Position numbers and translations under genes: made by a program
Origin: CAYZUE01 sp964481825
GTDB lineage: Archaea; Hydrothermarchaeota; Hydrothermarchaeia; Hydrothermarchaeales; JALUUU01
DNA length: 8,389 bases
Assembly: GCA_964481825.1 (NCBI GenBank)
Contig: CAYZUE010000054.1
Span: 1-8,389 of the forward strand
Direction of reading: 5' to 3'
Part shown: positions 1 to 5,235 of the stretch, in pieces
Position numbering within the stretch: the first letter of the stretch is position 1
How the letters are laid out: each line of letters begins with the position of its first letter
Notes under the pieces: generated by a model
Database searches by the model: none
What the model saw: only the letters and a program-made list of their open reading frames with translations
What the model was told of the DNA's origin: nothing

Positions 1-278
1 AAAGCAATAGGTAGTGAAGCTATAATTATCCAAATAAAAAATTTTATACAATCTTTATCTTTTTTTAAAACACCTAGTAATAAGGATTTAATATCTTTCC
101 TGAATACAATTAATACAACAATAAAACTTCCAAGATGTAAGAAAACATTAAATGCAACTGGGGGGGCTATACCAAATAATTTCTGAAAAAGGACTAAATG
201 TCCACTAGAACTTATTGGTAACCATTCTGTAATACCCTGAACAATCCCCAGTATTAATGCTTGTGAATATGATACCAA
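1..278 (-). CDS. uppP: Undecaprenyl/polyprenyl-diphosphate phosphatase (UppP/BacA family), partial
   Basis: This is the N-terminal ~92 residues of a membrane phosphatase that recycles polyprenyl diphosphate carriers for surface glycan synthesis; the C-terminal part lies beyond the window edge. Reading the minus strand gives the hallmark GIVQGITEWLPISSSGH motif (about residues 11-27), followed by VFLHLGSF and FRKDI, all in the expected UppP order and spacing. The second family motif, a PG-x-SRS type segment, would lie in the missing part. No ATG is in frame: an in-frame TAG lies just upstream, so the start is most likely TTG at 278. That gives an N-terminus VSYSQALILG of normal length, with a purine-rich AAGGAT about nine bases before it. 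The gene follows the thioredoxin gene with a 61-base gap, so it may be co-transcribed or use an AT-rich promoter near 311-323. It has no evident link to the sulfur genes. Confidence 0.88.
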   Translation of the reverse strand, partial: MVSYSQALILGIVQGITEWLPISSSGHLVLFQKLFGIAPPVAFNVFLHLGSFIVVLIVFRKDIKSLLLGVLKKDKDCIKFFIWIIIASLPIA

Positions 279-339
279 TCTCTATCTATCCTTATATTTG
301 CCTTGCCTTCCATTATAATTTATTTTTTTTGTTAGACTA

Positions 340-735
340 TCAGAAATAATATCTTAACTTAGTTTCTATTTGATTTTTAGGTACAGCTCCAACAATTCGA
401 TCTACCAATTTTCCATTTTTAAAAAATAAGAGAGTAGGTATACTCCGTATACCAAATCCTTCAGACACAGTTGGGTTTTCATCCACATTTAATTTTCCAA
501 ATACTGCTTCACCTTTATAATTCATTGCTAGTTCATTGATAATAGGCTCAATTTTTTTACATGGAGCACACCAGGTAGCCCAGCAGTCAACAACAAGCAA
601 TGGGTAAAGTTTAATTATAGATTTAAAAGACGCATCTGAAATAATGACAGGTACACTTGGACTATTATTCTTTCTTTCTACTTTACCAGTTAATTCCTCC
701 ATTTTTTTTTTTTTTATTTTATCTAATTCGTCCAT
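340..735 (-). CDS. trxA: Thioredoxin with short lysine-rich N-terminal extension
   Basis: A 131-residue cytoplasmic thiol-disulfide oxidoreductase. The thioredoxin fold starts near residue 28. The active site WCAPC is at residues 55-59 (C56 and C59), inside VVDCWATWCAPCKK. The cis-proline is P100 in RSIPTLLFF, and the conserved FKNGK loop and a glycine (G116) follow. The first ~27 residues are charged (KIKKKKMEEL) and precede the fold; similar extensions occur in archaeal thioredoxins. ATG at 735 is used here because an in-frame AAGGT lies about ten bases before it, but Met12 is an alternative start. Codons 7-12 lie in a run of 14 A residues on the coding strand, which is prone to slippage or sequencing error. 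The gene diverges from the Fe-S carrier gene at 952. A role in keeping Dsr/DsrC thiols reduced is possible but is only inference. Confidence 0.93.
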   Translation of the reverse strand: MDELDKIKKKKMEELTGKVERKNNSPSVPVIISDASFKSIIKLYPLLVVDCWATWCAPCKKIEPIINELAMNYKGEAVFGKLNVDENPTVSEGFGIRSIPTLLFFKNGKLVDRIVGAVPKNQIETKLRYYF

Positions 736-770
736 TTTAACGACCTTTATAATCCAATATATTTATAATA

Positions 771-790
771 CAGATTTTTATATAAATTTA
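771..790 (-). promoter_or_regulatory. Possible TATA-box promoter of the thioredoxin gene
   Basis: On the minus strand an AT-only stretch of the form TTTATATAAAA lies about 40-55 bases before the thioredoxin ATG. This is a reasonable distance for an archaeal TATA box giving a short leader. The whole gap is AT-rich, so the assignment is weak; a second TATA-like run (ATTATAAATATA) lies closer to the start. Confidence 0.35.
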
Positions 791-900
791 GCCTTATTTA
801 TTAAACAGGACATTATTTCCAAATCCTTACTTTAAATAGTTTAAAAACACCATATTTCTTTAAAATTGATATATATTTCGCTATTTTTACAGTATTTTTT

Positions 901-917
901 TGTAAAAAATATTTACG
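901..917 (+). promoter_or_regulatory. TATA-like promoter element overlapping a palindrome, upstream of the Fe-S carrier gene
   Basis: The sequence TGTAAAAAATATTTACG contains a TATA-like core (AAAATATTTA) about 36-45 bases before the ATG at 952, after a T-run. It is also an inverted repeat, GTAA-N7-TTAC. A similar core (CAAAATATTTATAA) precedes dsrC, and near-identical palindromes occur before dsrM and dsrN, so a regulator could bind here and block TBP. This is inferred from sequence only. Confidence 0.45.
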
Positions 918-942
918 ACGATAAACACTTAGTAGATATTTA

Positions 943-948
943 GGTGAG
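943..948 (+). promoter_or_regulatory. Ribosome-binding site GGTGAG of the Fe-S carrier gene
   Basis: GGTGAG lies three bases before ATG 952. It is complementary to the conserved ATCACC of the 16S rRNA 3' end, in the form favoured by many archaea. It fixes the start at 952 and matches the dsrC site (GGTGAT at the same spacing). Confidence 0.6.
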
Positions 949-951
949 ACT

Positions 952-1275
952 ATGGTGAGTATAACAGATAAAGCGTCAGTCGAATTTAAAAATCTTCTAA
1001 AGAAAGAAGGAAAATTAGATTACGGTGTAAAAGTTTTTGTTGCAGGTATGGGTTGCAGCGGCCCTCAATATGGTCTTTCTCTGGAAGAGAAGCCAGAAGA
1101 CGGTGAGAATATTTTAGAGAATAACGATGTAAAATTCTATTTGACTACCGAGGCAGAAACCGCTCTCGATGGAGTTGAAATTGATTATGTTGCATCAGAA
1201 CAAGGCGAAGGCTTTGTTATAAAAAACTCTAATTCAGAGGGATGCAGTCCTGGTGGCTGTGGCAGCTGTGGTTAA
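952..1275 (+). CDS. IscA/HesB-like A-type iron-sulfur carrier protein
   Basis: A 107-residue protein of the A-type (IscA/SufA/ErpA, HesB) Fe-S carrier family, which binds Fe-S clusters or iron and passes clusters to apo-proteins. The first conserved cysteine is C35 in GMGCSGPQYGLSLE, the usual GCSG motif. The central part (VKFYLTTEAETALDGVEIDYV) matches the family's VxVDxxSxxxLxGxxIDYV block. The C-terminus carries C98, C103 and C106 in a glycine-rich tail (C-x4-C-x2-C) in place of the classical C-G-C pair, so a cluster site is present but spaced differently. Dsr clusters of sulfur oxidisers often encode a related protein, DsrR, which lacks these cysteines; this one keeps them and should be a genuine carrier. 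Fe-S-rich DsrK, DsrAB and the adjacent ferredoxin are plausible clients (inference). A hairpin with a T-run follows the gene. Confidence 0.88.
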   Translation: MVSITDKASVEFKNLLKKEGKLDYGVKVFVAGMGCSGPQYGLSLEEKPEDGENILENNDVKFYLTTEAETALDGVEIDYVASEQGEGFVIKNSNSEGCSPGGCGSCG

Positions 1276-1297
1276 TCTTAAAAATTCATTCCTTTAG

Positions 1298-1344
1298 AAA
1301 GTTGGATTATAGATATATTAAAGATTCAATCCAAACTTTTTAAT
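1298..1344 (+). terminator. Hairpin plus T-run after the Fe-S carrier gene
   Basis: AAAGTTGGATT (1298-1308) pairs with AATCCAAACTTT (1328-1339) as an 11-bp stem with one bulged A and a 19-base loop. A run of T residues follows at once. It lies 23 bases after the stop codon at 1275 and resembles an intrinsic terminator. Confidence 0.5.
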
Positions 1345-1370
1345 ATGAATATTATTTGAGTTTTTAAGAT

Positions 1371-1388
1371 CATATTTTTTTTTATATG
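1371..1388. repeat. Inverted repeat CATAT-N8-ATATG before the ferredoxin gene
   Basis: Five-base arms CATAT (1371-1375) and ATATG (1384-1388) flank a pure T spacer, 27 bases before the ferredoxin ATG. A longer version with the same CATAT/ATATG core precedes dsrN. It may be an operator or simply chance in AT-rich DNA. Confidence 0.25.
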
Positions 1389-1401
1389 TTTATAAATTAG
1401 C

Positions 1402-1406
1402 AGGAG
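1402..1406 (+). promoter_or_regulatory. Ribosome-binding site AGGAG of the ferredoxin gene
   Basis: AGGAG lies eight bases before ATG 1415, which supports this start. A TTTATAAATT run at 1389-1398 is too close to the ATG to serve as TATA box for a message that carries this site, so the true promoter should lie further upstream or the gene is read through from 952. Confidence 0.55.
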
Positions 1407-1414
1407 AATGAATA

Positions 1415-1600
1415 ATGGCAGTTCCAGTTGTAGATTATTTTCTTTGTACTGGGTGTGGAACCTGTGAGGTAATTTGTCCAAAAGTTTTTGAGTTAGGCGA
1501 TGATGGGAAATCATACGTAATAGATGAAAATTCTTGCAATAGTTGTGACTGTAAAGAAGCTGCTGATAGTTGTCCTGAAAGTGCTATAACTTTTGAATAG
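1415..1600 (+). CDS. Small [4Fe-4S] ferredoxin with extra cysteines
   Basis: A 61-residue soluble electron carrier. The N-terminal motif is C11-x2-C14-x2-C17-x3-C21-P, followed by KVFELGDDGKSYVI and a second half C41-x2-C44-x-C46-x6-C53-P ending in ESAITFE. The layout is that of the single-cluster ferredoxins typified by Thermotoga maritima: C11, C14, C17 and C53 would bind one [4Fe-4S] cluster, and C21 plus one of C41/C44/C46 could form the usual disulfide. Eight cysteines are present rather than six, so a second cluster in non-standard spacing is possible. It sits between the Fe-S carrier and dsrN genes on the same strand. It could donate electrons to or accept them from the sulfite reductase system, but the partner is not shown by the sequence. 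The stop is TAG and a T10 tract follows. Confidence 0.93.
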   Translation: MAVPVVDYFLCTGCGTCEVICPKVFELGDDGKSYVIDENSCNSCDCKEAADSCPESAITFE

Positions 1601-1604
1601 CCCA

Positions 1605-1614
1605 TTTTTTTTTT
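1605..1614 (+). terminator. T-tract terminator after the ferredoxin gene
   Basis: Ten T residues lie four bases after the stop codon. T-tracts without a strong hairpin are the usual archaeal termination signal. Confidence 0.4.
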
Positions 1615-1618
1615 AAAT

Positions 1619-1639
1619 TTCATATTAGTTTGATATGAA
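1619..1639. repeat. Inverted repeat TTCATAT-N7-ATATGAA upstream of dsrN
   Basis: Perfect 7-bp arms (1619-1625 and 1633-1639) flank a 7-base spacer, upstream of the dsrN TATA box and of a second palindrome at 1646-1659. The centre-to-centre spacing of about one and a half helical turns fits a dimeric regulator. A shorter copy of the core precedes the ferredoxin gene. Function is inferred only. Confidence 0.35.
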
Positions 1640-1645
1640 TAAATG

Positions 1646-1670
1646 GTAATATCAATTACTTTTTTAAACA
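1646..1670 (+). promoter_or_regulatory. dsrN promoter: palindrome GTAA-N6-TTAC followed by TATA box
   Basis: GTAA (1646-1649) and TTAC (1656-1659) form an inverted repeat directly before a TATA-like TTTTTAAACA at 1661-1670. The TATA box centre is about 28 bases before ATG 1694, so transcription would start at or beside the ATG and the message is probably leaderless. No good ribosome-binding site is seen, which agrees with this. Confidence 0.45.
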
Positions 1671-1693
1671 TTAAGTAGGGTTCTTGATATAAT

Positions 1694-3073
1694 ATGGAAA
1701 TTCCAAGGATTTTAATTTCTGGTACTAGTAGTAGAGTAGGTAAAACTATGATCAGCGTAGGCTTGATGCGTGCTCTCCTAAATCGTGGATATACAGTGCA
1801 GCCATATAAAATAGGACCTGATTTCATTGATCCGAGTTTTCATTTTTTTGCTACCGGCAGGCATTCTAGGAATATTGATGGTTTTATGATGGGAAAAGAA
1901 GACGTACTTGAAAGTTTTCAACGAAATGCTAAAAAAGCAGATATTGCAATAGTTGAAGGGGCCATGGGACTTTATGACTCTGGAAGTTCTGTAAATGAAC
2001 AAGGAAGTTCTGCTGAAGCAAGTAAGATTATAAAGGCCCCTGTTATATTAATCGCTAATGTTGAGCGAATTGCTCGCTCGGCTGCACCATTCGTTTTAGG
2101 ATATAAACTTTTTGATCCAAAGGTAAACTTACAAGGTGTAATATTGAATCGTGCTGGAAGTAGTAGACATGCAAGTAAGGTTAGAGAAGCAGTGGAAGGT
2201 CTTACTGATTTAAGGGTTCTTGGAGTTTTACAAAGGAATAAACATATTGTTTTTCCAGAGAGGCATCTAGGACTTGTACCTGCCTTTGAAAAGAAGGATA
2301 TAGAAATTCAATTTGATAGATTAGCCAGAATAGTGGAAGATAATATTGATGTAGATGCAATAATAGAAATCGCTCGTTCAGCACCAAAATTAAGAACTAA
2401 AAGGAATCACCCGGTATTTAATAATCTAAAAAAATTTGATGTGAATGTCGGAATAATAAGAGATAAAGCTTTTACTTTTTACTATCAGGATGTAATAGAT
2501 GCTTTGAAATCCAATTGCAAAGAGATAAAGTATATTGATTCGTTTAAAGATGAAAATCTTCCTGATGTTGATGCTCTTTATATAGGTGGAGGTTTTCCCG
2601 AGATTTTTGCTCAGGAACTCCAGGATAACAGTTCTTTAAGGCAAGATATTAAGGAATTTTGTGAGTCTGGAAAACCTGTTTATGCAGAATGTGGCGGGCT
2701 GATGTATTTAGGAGACAAATTGATTACAAAAGATGAAAGAAGCTACGAAATGGTTGGGTTTTTTCCATTAGACACTAAGATGATGCAATCACGCCAAGCC
2801 TTGGGATATGCTATAACAACTGCAATAGTGGATAATCCCTTGAGTATGAAAAAAGATACTTTGGTTGGGCACGAATTTCATTATTCAAAGATTAAGTTAA
2901 AAGGGGACGTAAAGTTTGCTTATAAAACCACTCGAGGCCATGGGATTAATGGCGAATACGATGGAATTCTAAAAAATAATACTCTCGCGGGTTATCTACA
3001 TCTTCATATATTATCATATCCTAGGATGGTTCATAATTTTTTGAGGTTAGCTGAAGAAATTAAGCAATTGTAA
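1694..3073 (+). CDS. dsrN: DsrN: CbiA-family siroheme/cobyrinate a,c-diamide synthase
   Basis: A 459-residue cytoplasmic glutamine-dependent amidotransferase of the CbiA/CobB family. These enzymes use ATP and glutamine to amidate the a and c acetate side chains of a tetrapyrrole. In dsr clusters the family member DsrN is associated with siroheme amide, the DsrAB cofactor. The N-terminal synthetase domain has the P-loop GTSSRVGKT (10-18), YKIGPDFIDPSFH (38-50) and VEGAMGLYD (87-95). The C-terminal class I glutaminase domain has GGGFPE (298-303), the nucleophile C333 in AECGGLMYLG, and GHEFHYS (392-398). The likely catalytic histidine is in GYLHLHILSYP (433-443). Length is that of full CbiA. 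Alternatives are CbiA for cobalamin or CfbB for coenzyme F430; the flanking dsrC and DsrMK genes favour DsrN. It begins 93 bases after the ferredoxin gene with its own TATA box. Confidence 0.88.
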   Translation: MEIPRILISGTSSRVGKTMISVGLMRALLNRGYTVQPYKIGPDFIDPSFHFFATGRHSRNIDGFMMGKEDVLESFQRNAKKADIAIVEGAMGLYDSGSSVNEQGSSAEASKIIKAPVILIANVERIARSAAPFVLGYKLFDPKVNLQGVILNRAGSSRHASKVREAVEGLTDLRVLGVLQRNKHIVFPERHLGLVPAFEKKDIEIQFDRLARIVEDNIDVDAIIEIARSAPKLRTKRNHPVFNNLKKFDVNVGIIRDKAFTFYYQDVIDALKSNCKEIKYIDSFKDENLPDVDALYIGGGFPEIFAQELQDNSSLRQDIKEFCESGKPVYAECGGLMYLGDKLITKDERSYEMVGFFPLDTKMMQSRQALGYAITTAIVDNPLSMKKDTLVGHEFHYSKIKLKGDVKFAYKTTRGHGINGEYDGILKNNTLAGYLHLHILSYPRMVHNFLRLAEEIKQL

Positions 3074-3081
3074 AAACATCA

Positions 3082-3090
3082 TTTTTTTTT
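3082..3090 (+). terminator. T-tract after dsrN
   Basis: Nine T residues lie eight bases after the dsrN stop and just before the dsrC TATA box. This fits an archaeal terminator separating the two transcripts. Confidence 0.35.
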
Positions 3091-3104
3091 ACAAAATATT
3101 TATA
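3091..3104 (+). promoter_or_regulatory. TATA-box promoter of dsrC
   Basis: ACAAAATATTTATA provides an A-rich BRE-like stretch and a TATA core about 58-66 bases before ATG 3161. Initiation near 3128 would give a leader of roughly 30 bases, enough for the GGTGAT site. The core resembles that before the Fe-S carrier gene, but the palindrome arms are inverted here (TTAC then GTAA). Confidence 0.5.
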
Positions 3105-3151
3105 AGTAAGTTGTTAGGTATTTAATTATTAATTTCTTACATTAAGATTAT

Positions 3152-3157
3152 GGTGAT
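3152..3157 (+). promoter_or_regulatory. Ribosome-binding site GGTGAT of dsrC
   Basis: GGTGAT, exactly complementary to the ATCACC at the 16S rRNA 3' end, lies three bases before ATG 3161 and decides this start over the out-of-frame ATG at 3150. Confidence 0.65.
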
Positions 3158-3160
3158 AAT

Positions 3161-3493
3161 ATGGTGTCTATAACTGTTAAGGGAACTAAATTAGAATTAG
3201 ACGAAAATGGTTTCTTGGGAGATTGGGAAAAATGGAACAAAGACGTAGCTCAGACTATAGCTGAAGGCGAGAATATCGTTTTGACGGATGCCCATTGGGA
3301 GATTATCAATTTTCTTAGAGAATATTACGCTAAATATCAGATCGCCCCTATGATCAGAATTCTTGTTAAAGAGACTCAAAAAACTCTTGGACCAGATAAA
3401 AATTTAAAATATATTTATGGGCTATTTCCTGCTGGACCAGCTAAACAGGCATGTAAAATCGCCGGATTACCTAAACCAACAGGCTGTGTTTGA
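3161..3493 (+). CDS. dsrC: DsrC, sulfur-carrier protein with both redox cysteines
   Basis: A 110-residue soluble sulfur carrier of the DsrC/TusE family. In dissimilatory sulfur metabolism DsrC is the co-substrate of DsrAB and forms a trisulfide or disulfide that DsrMK processes. The C-terminal arm reads PAGPAKQACKIAGLPKPTGCV: C98 and the penultimate C109 are ten residues apart, which is the signature of true DsrC as opposed to TusE or regulatory homologues with one cysteine. The core has DENGFLGDWEKW, LTDAHWEIINFLREYY and IAPMIRILVK. A loop before the arm (about residues 71-82) is longer than in Desulfovibrio DsrC and, from memory, of the type seen in both Allochromatium and Archaeoglobus DsrC. 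It has its own TATA box and ribosome-binding site. It converges on dsrK, and its stop codon lies inside a long inverted repeat. Confidence 0.96.
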   Translation: MVSITVKGTKLELDENGFLGDWEKWNKDVAQTIAEGENIVLTDAHWEIINFLREYYAKYQIAPMIRILVKETQKTLGPDKNLKYIYGLFPAGPAKQACKIAGLPKPTGCV

Positions 3494-3587
3494 TAGTATA
3501 AAATAGTGAGAAGAAACTTCCTACCTTAAGGGACTTGATCGTAAGAAAGATTATCATTTACCATTAGACACTATCAAATATTTTTTT
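3489..3587 (+). terminator. Long stem-loop with T7 tract at the dsrC 3' end
   Basis: TTTGATAGT (3489-3497), which includes the dsrC stop codon, pairs perfectly with ACTATCAAA (3570-3578). The intervening 72 bases can form small hairpins, for example GAAG/CTTC at 3512-3522. Seven T residues follow at 3581-3587. It may be a terminator, a 3' structured element or a small RNA. A second nearby copy of AATAGTG (3502-3508) can compete for the same right arm. It occupies most of the 140-base convergent gap before dsrK. Confidence 0.45.
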
Positions 3588-3633
3588 CTAATTTCACTTA
3601 ATCTAGGATAGTTCAAACAATTATTAATAGATC

Positions 3634-5235
3634 CTACTGAGGTTCACAGCACATATCTGCTTGATTTTTTGATATCTCATGGCTTTTTTCAGTGTGATTT
3701 GCGCACTCGTCATAGCTTTGAAATTCCTTTTCACAGAGAGAGCATTTAGTTTTCTTTTTTGATTCTTTTGAAGATATATCATTTGAAGCATCCATTTTGG
3801 TGATCTTTATTGCCTTTCCAACTAGGTCAAGAACTCCACCAACTTCTGTGTTCAATTTATAATGATCCATTGCAAGACGAAGTTGAGCTTTACATATGGC
3901 GCATGGAGCAGCAAGATACTCTGCGTTTACATCTCTAACTGCTTCAGCCCGTGGTTTAGCACCTTTCATGCGCAAATCCATGAGTTCATCCATTAGCATC
4001 CCTCCACCCCCTCCACAGCAAAATGTATTTTCCCTGGTTTTTTTAGGATCCATTTCAATAAAGTTGGTTGCTGTTTGATTTAGGATATAACGCTGTGGGT
4101 CTAAGAGACCACTTCCTCTAGCATAGTTGCATGGGTCATGGAGGGTTACTAGTTGAGTTATTTGGGTTTTGTCTAAACTTATCTTTCCCAATTGTATCAG
4201 TCTTTCCGTGTATTGGAATATATGTTCTATCTCAAAGTTTAATTGCCCATTCCACTTTTCTGTTATATTCTTAAATGCGCGCCAAGCATGACCACACTCT
4301 CCAAAAATTACCTTCTTTACTCCAAGACGATGGGCTTCATCCACTATCCTTTTATTAATTGCCTTTAGATCAGCATAATCCTGAAAAAGCCCAAAATTTG
4401 CTGCTTCAGATGCTGAGTGGCTCATTGTGTAATCAGCTCCTGCAGCGTGAAATATCAGCATAGCTCCAATTTGTGTATCAATGTTGACAAAAAGATCAGC
4501 ACTAGGTGGGACATACAGAATTTCGGCCCCAATCTTTGCCTGGGCTATTTCATCTGTCGGATTTTTTTTTGTTCCAGGTAAGTTAACAGAAACTCCCATA
4601 GTATCTCTTATTTCTTCAATACAGAATTCAAGGTTGCTCCAGAAAGCTAATTCAGGTATTCCTAGATTGTTTCCAATTTTATGAACCTTAGAAATTATCT
4701 CATTTGCATATTTAGTTCCAATTCCTACTCTTAGCATTATCTCCCTTGCAGCCATTGTAACCTCAGCCGTGTCAATACCGAATGGGCAGAATATGCTACA
4801 TCGCCTACATTCTGAACACGAGTAAAAATATTTGTACCACTCCTCTAATACTGAGCTGTCCATTTTCTCAGCTCCAACGAGGGGTCCTAATAGTTTTCCC
4901 TCGATCGAAAAGTGTTTTTTATACACTTTTCTAAAAAGATCAACTCTATGTGCAGGCATATTATTTGGGTCATTAGTGCCTAGATAATAGTGACAACTTT
5001 CTGCGCATGCTCCACATTTAGTGCAGGTATCCATATAAACTCGGATACTTTGCCGCTCATTTAATATTTCTTCCATTGCTTCTAAAGCCTTATTAGGCTT
5101 TTCAGCATCCGAAACCATCTCGGTCTTTAATTTCAGTTCTTTAAAAAATTCGGGAGGACTAGGAAATGGGGTTGAAGTCGATGGTGAAGGACTTATTTTA
5201 AATGGATTATTTTCATTTGGATCGTCATTCTTCAT
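3634..5235 (-). CDS. dsrK: DsrK, HdrD-like Fe-S subunit with C-terminal C2H2 zinc finger
   Basis: A 533-residue Fe-S subunit of the DsrMK complex. It acts at the cytoplasmic membrane face on the DsrC disulfide/trisulfide, with electrons exchanged through DsrM. Two ferredoxin-type motifs are clear: C71-x2-C74-x2-C77-x3-C81 and C140-x2-C143-x2-C146-x3-C150-P. The catalytic non-cubane cluster region includes FGECGHAWR (C314), HDPCNYARGSG (C369), FCCGGGGGM (C406, C407) and PCAIC (C445, C448), the CCG-type pattern of HdrB/HdrD. The first ~35 residues are Ser/Pro-rich low complexity. After the normal end near residue 480 there is a lysine/serine linker and then C498-x2-C501-x3-F505, H514-x4-H519, a classical C2H2 zinc finger, and a tail ending MCCEPQ. 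That addition is not part of DsrK as I know it. The ATG overlaps the dsrM stop by four bases (ATGA), so translation is coupled. GAGG lies just upstream. Confidence 0.94.
   Translation of the reverse strand: MKNDDPNENNPFKISPSPSTSTPFPSPPEFFKELKLKTEMVSDAEKPNKALEAMEEILNERQSIRVYMDTCTKCGACAESCHYYLGTNDPNNMPAHRVDLFRKVYKKHFSIEGKLLGPLVGAEKMDSSVLEEWYKYFYSCSECRRCSIFCPFGIDTAEVTMAAREIMLRVGIGTKYANEIISKVHKIGNNLGIPELAFWSNLEFCIEEIRDTMGVSVNLPGTKKNPTDEIAQAKIGAEILYVPPSADLFVNIDTQIGAMLIFHAAGADYTMSHSASEAANFGLFQDYADLKAINKRIVDEAHRLGVKKVIFGECGHAWRAFKNITEKWNGQLNFEIEHIFQYTERLIQLGKISLDKTQITQLVTLHDPCNYARGSGLLDPQRYILNQTATNFIEMDPKKTRENTFCCGGGGGMLMDELMDLRMKGAKPRAEAVRDVNAEYLAAPCAICKAQLRLAMDHYKLNTEVGGVLDLVGKAIKITKMDASNDISSKESKKKTKCSLCEKEFQSYDECANHTEKSHEISKNQADMCCEPQ

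Noticed and set aside
254..313. A 19-codon ATG frame on the minus strand just before uppP, considered as the true uppP start or a leader peptide
   Set aside because: It is in a different frame from the UppP sequence and the TTG start already gives a complete UppP N-terminus, so no frameshift is needed; a leader peptide cannot be supported.
1389..1398. TTTATAAATT as the ferredoxin TATA box
   Set aside because: It is only about 20 bases before the ATG, so transcription would start inside the gene and the clear AGGAG site would be left out of the message.
1435..1827. A 130-codon open frame on the minus strand over the ferredoxin and start of dsrN
   Set aside because: It is antisense to two clearly recognised genes, crosses their intergenic promoter region and has no family-like sequence; it is a shadow frame.
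3161..3493. Using the DsrC long loop as proof of an oxidative sulfur pathway
   Set aside because: As far as I recall, both Allochromatium (oxidative) and Archaeoglobus (reductive) DsrC have a long loop here, so it does not tell direction.
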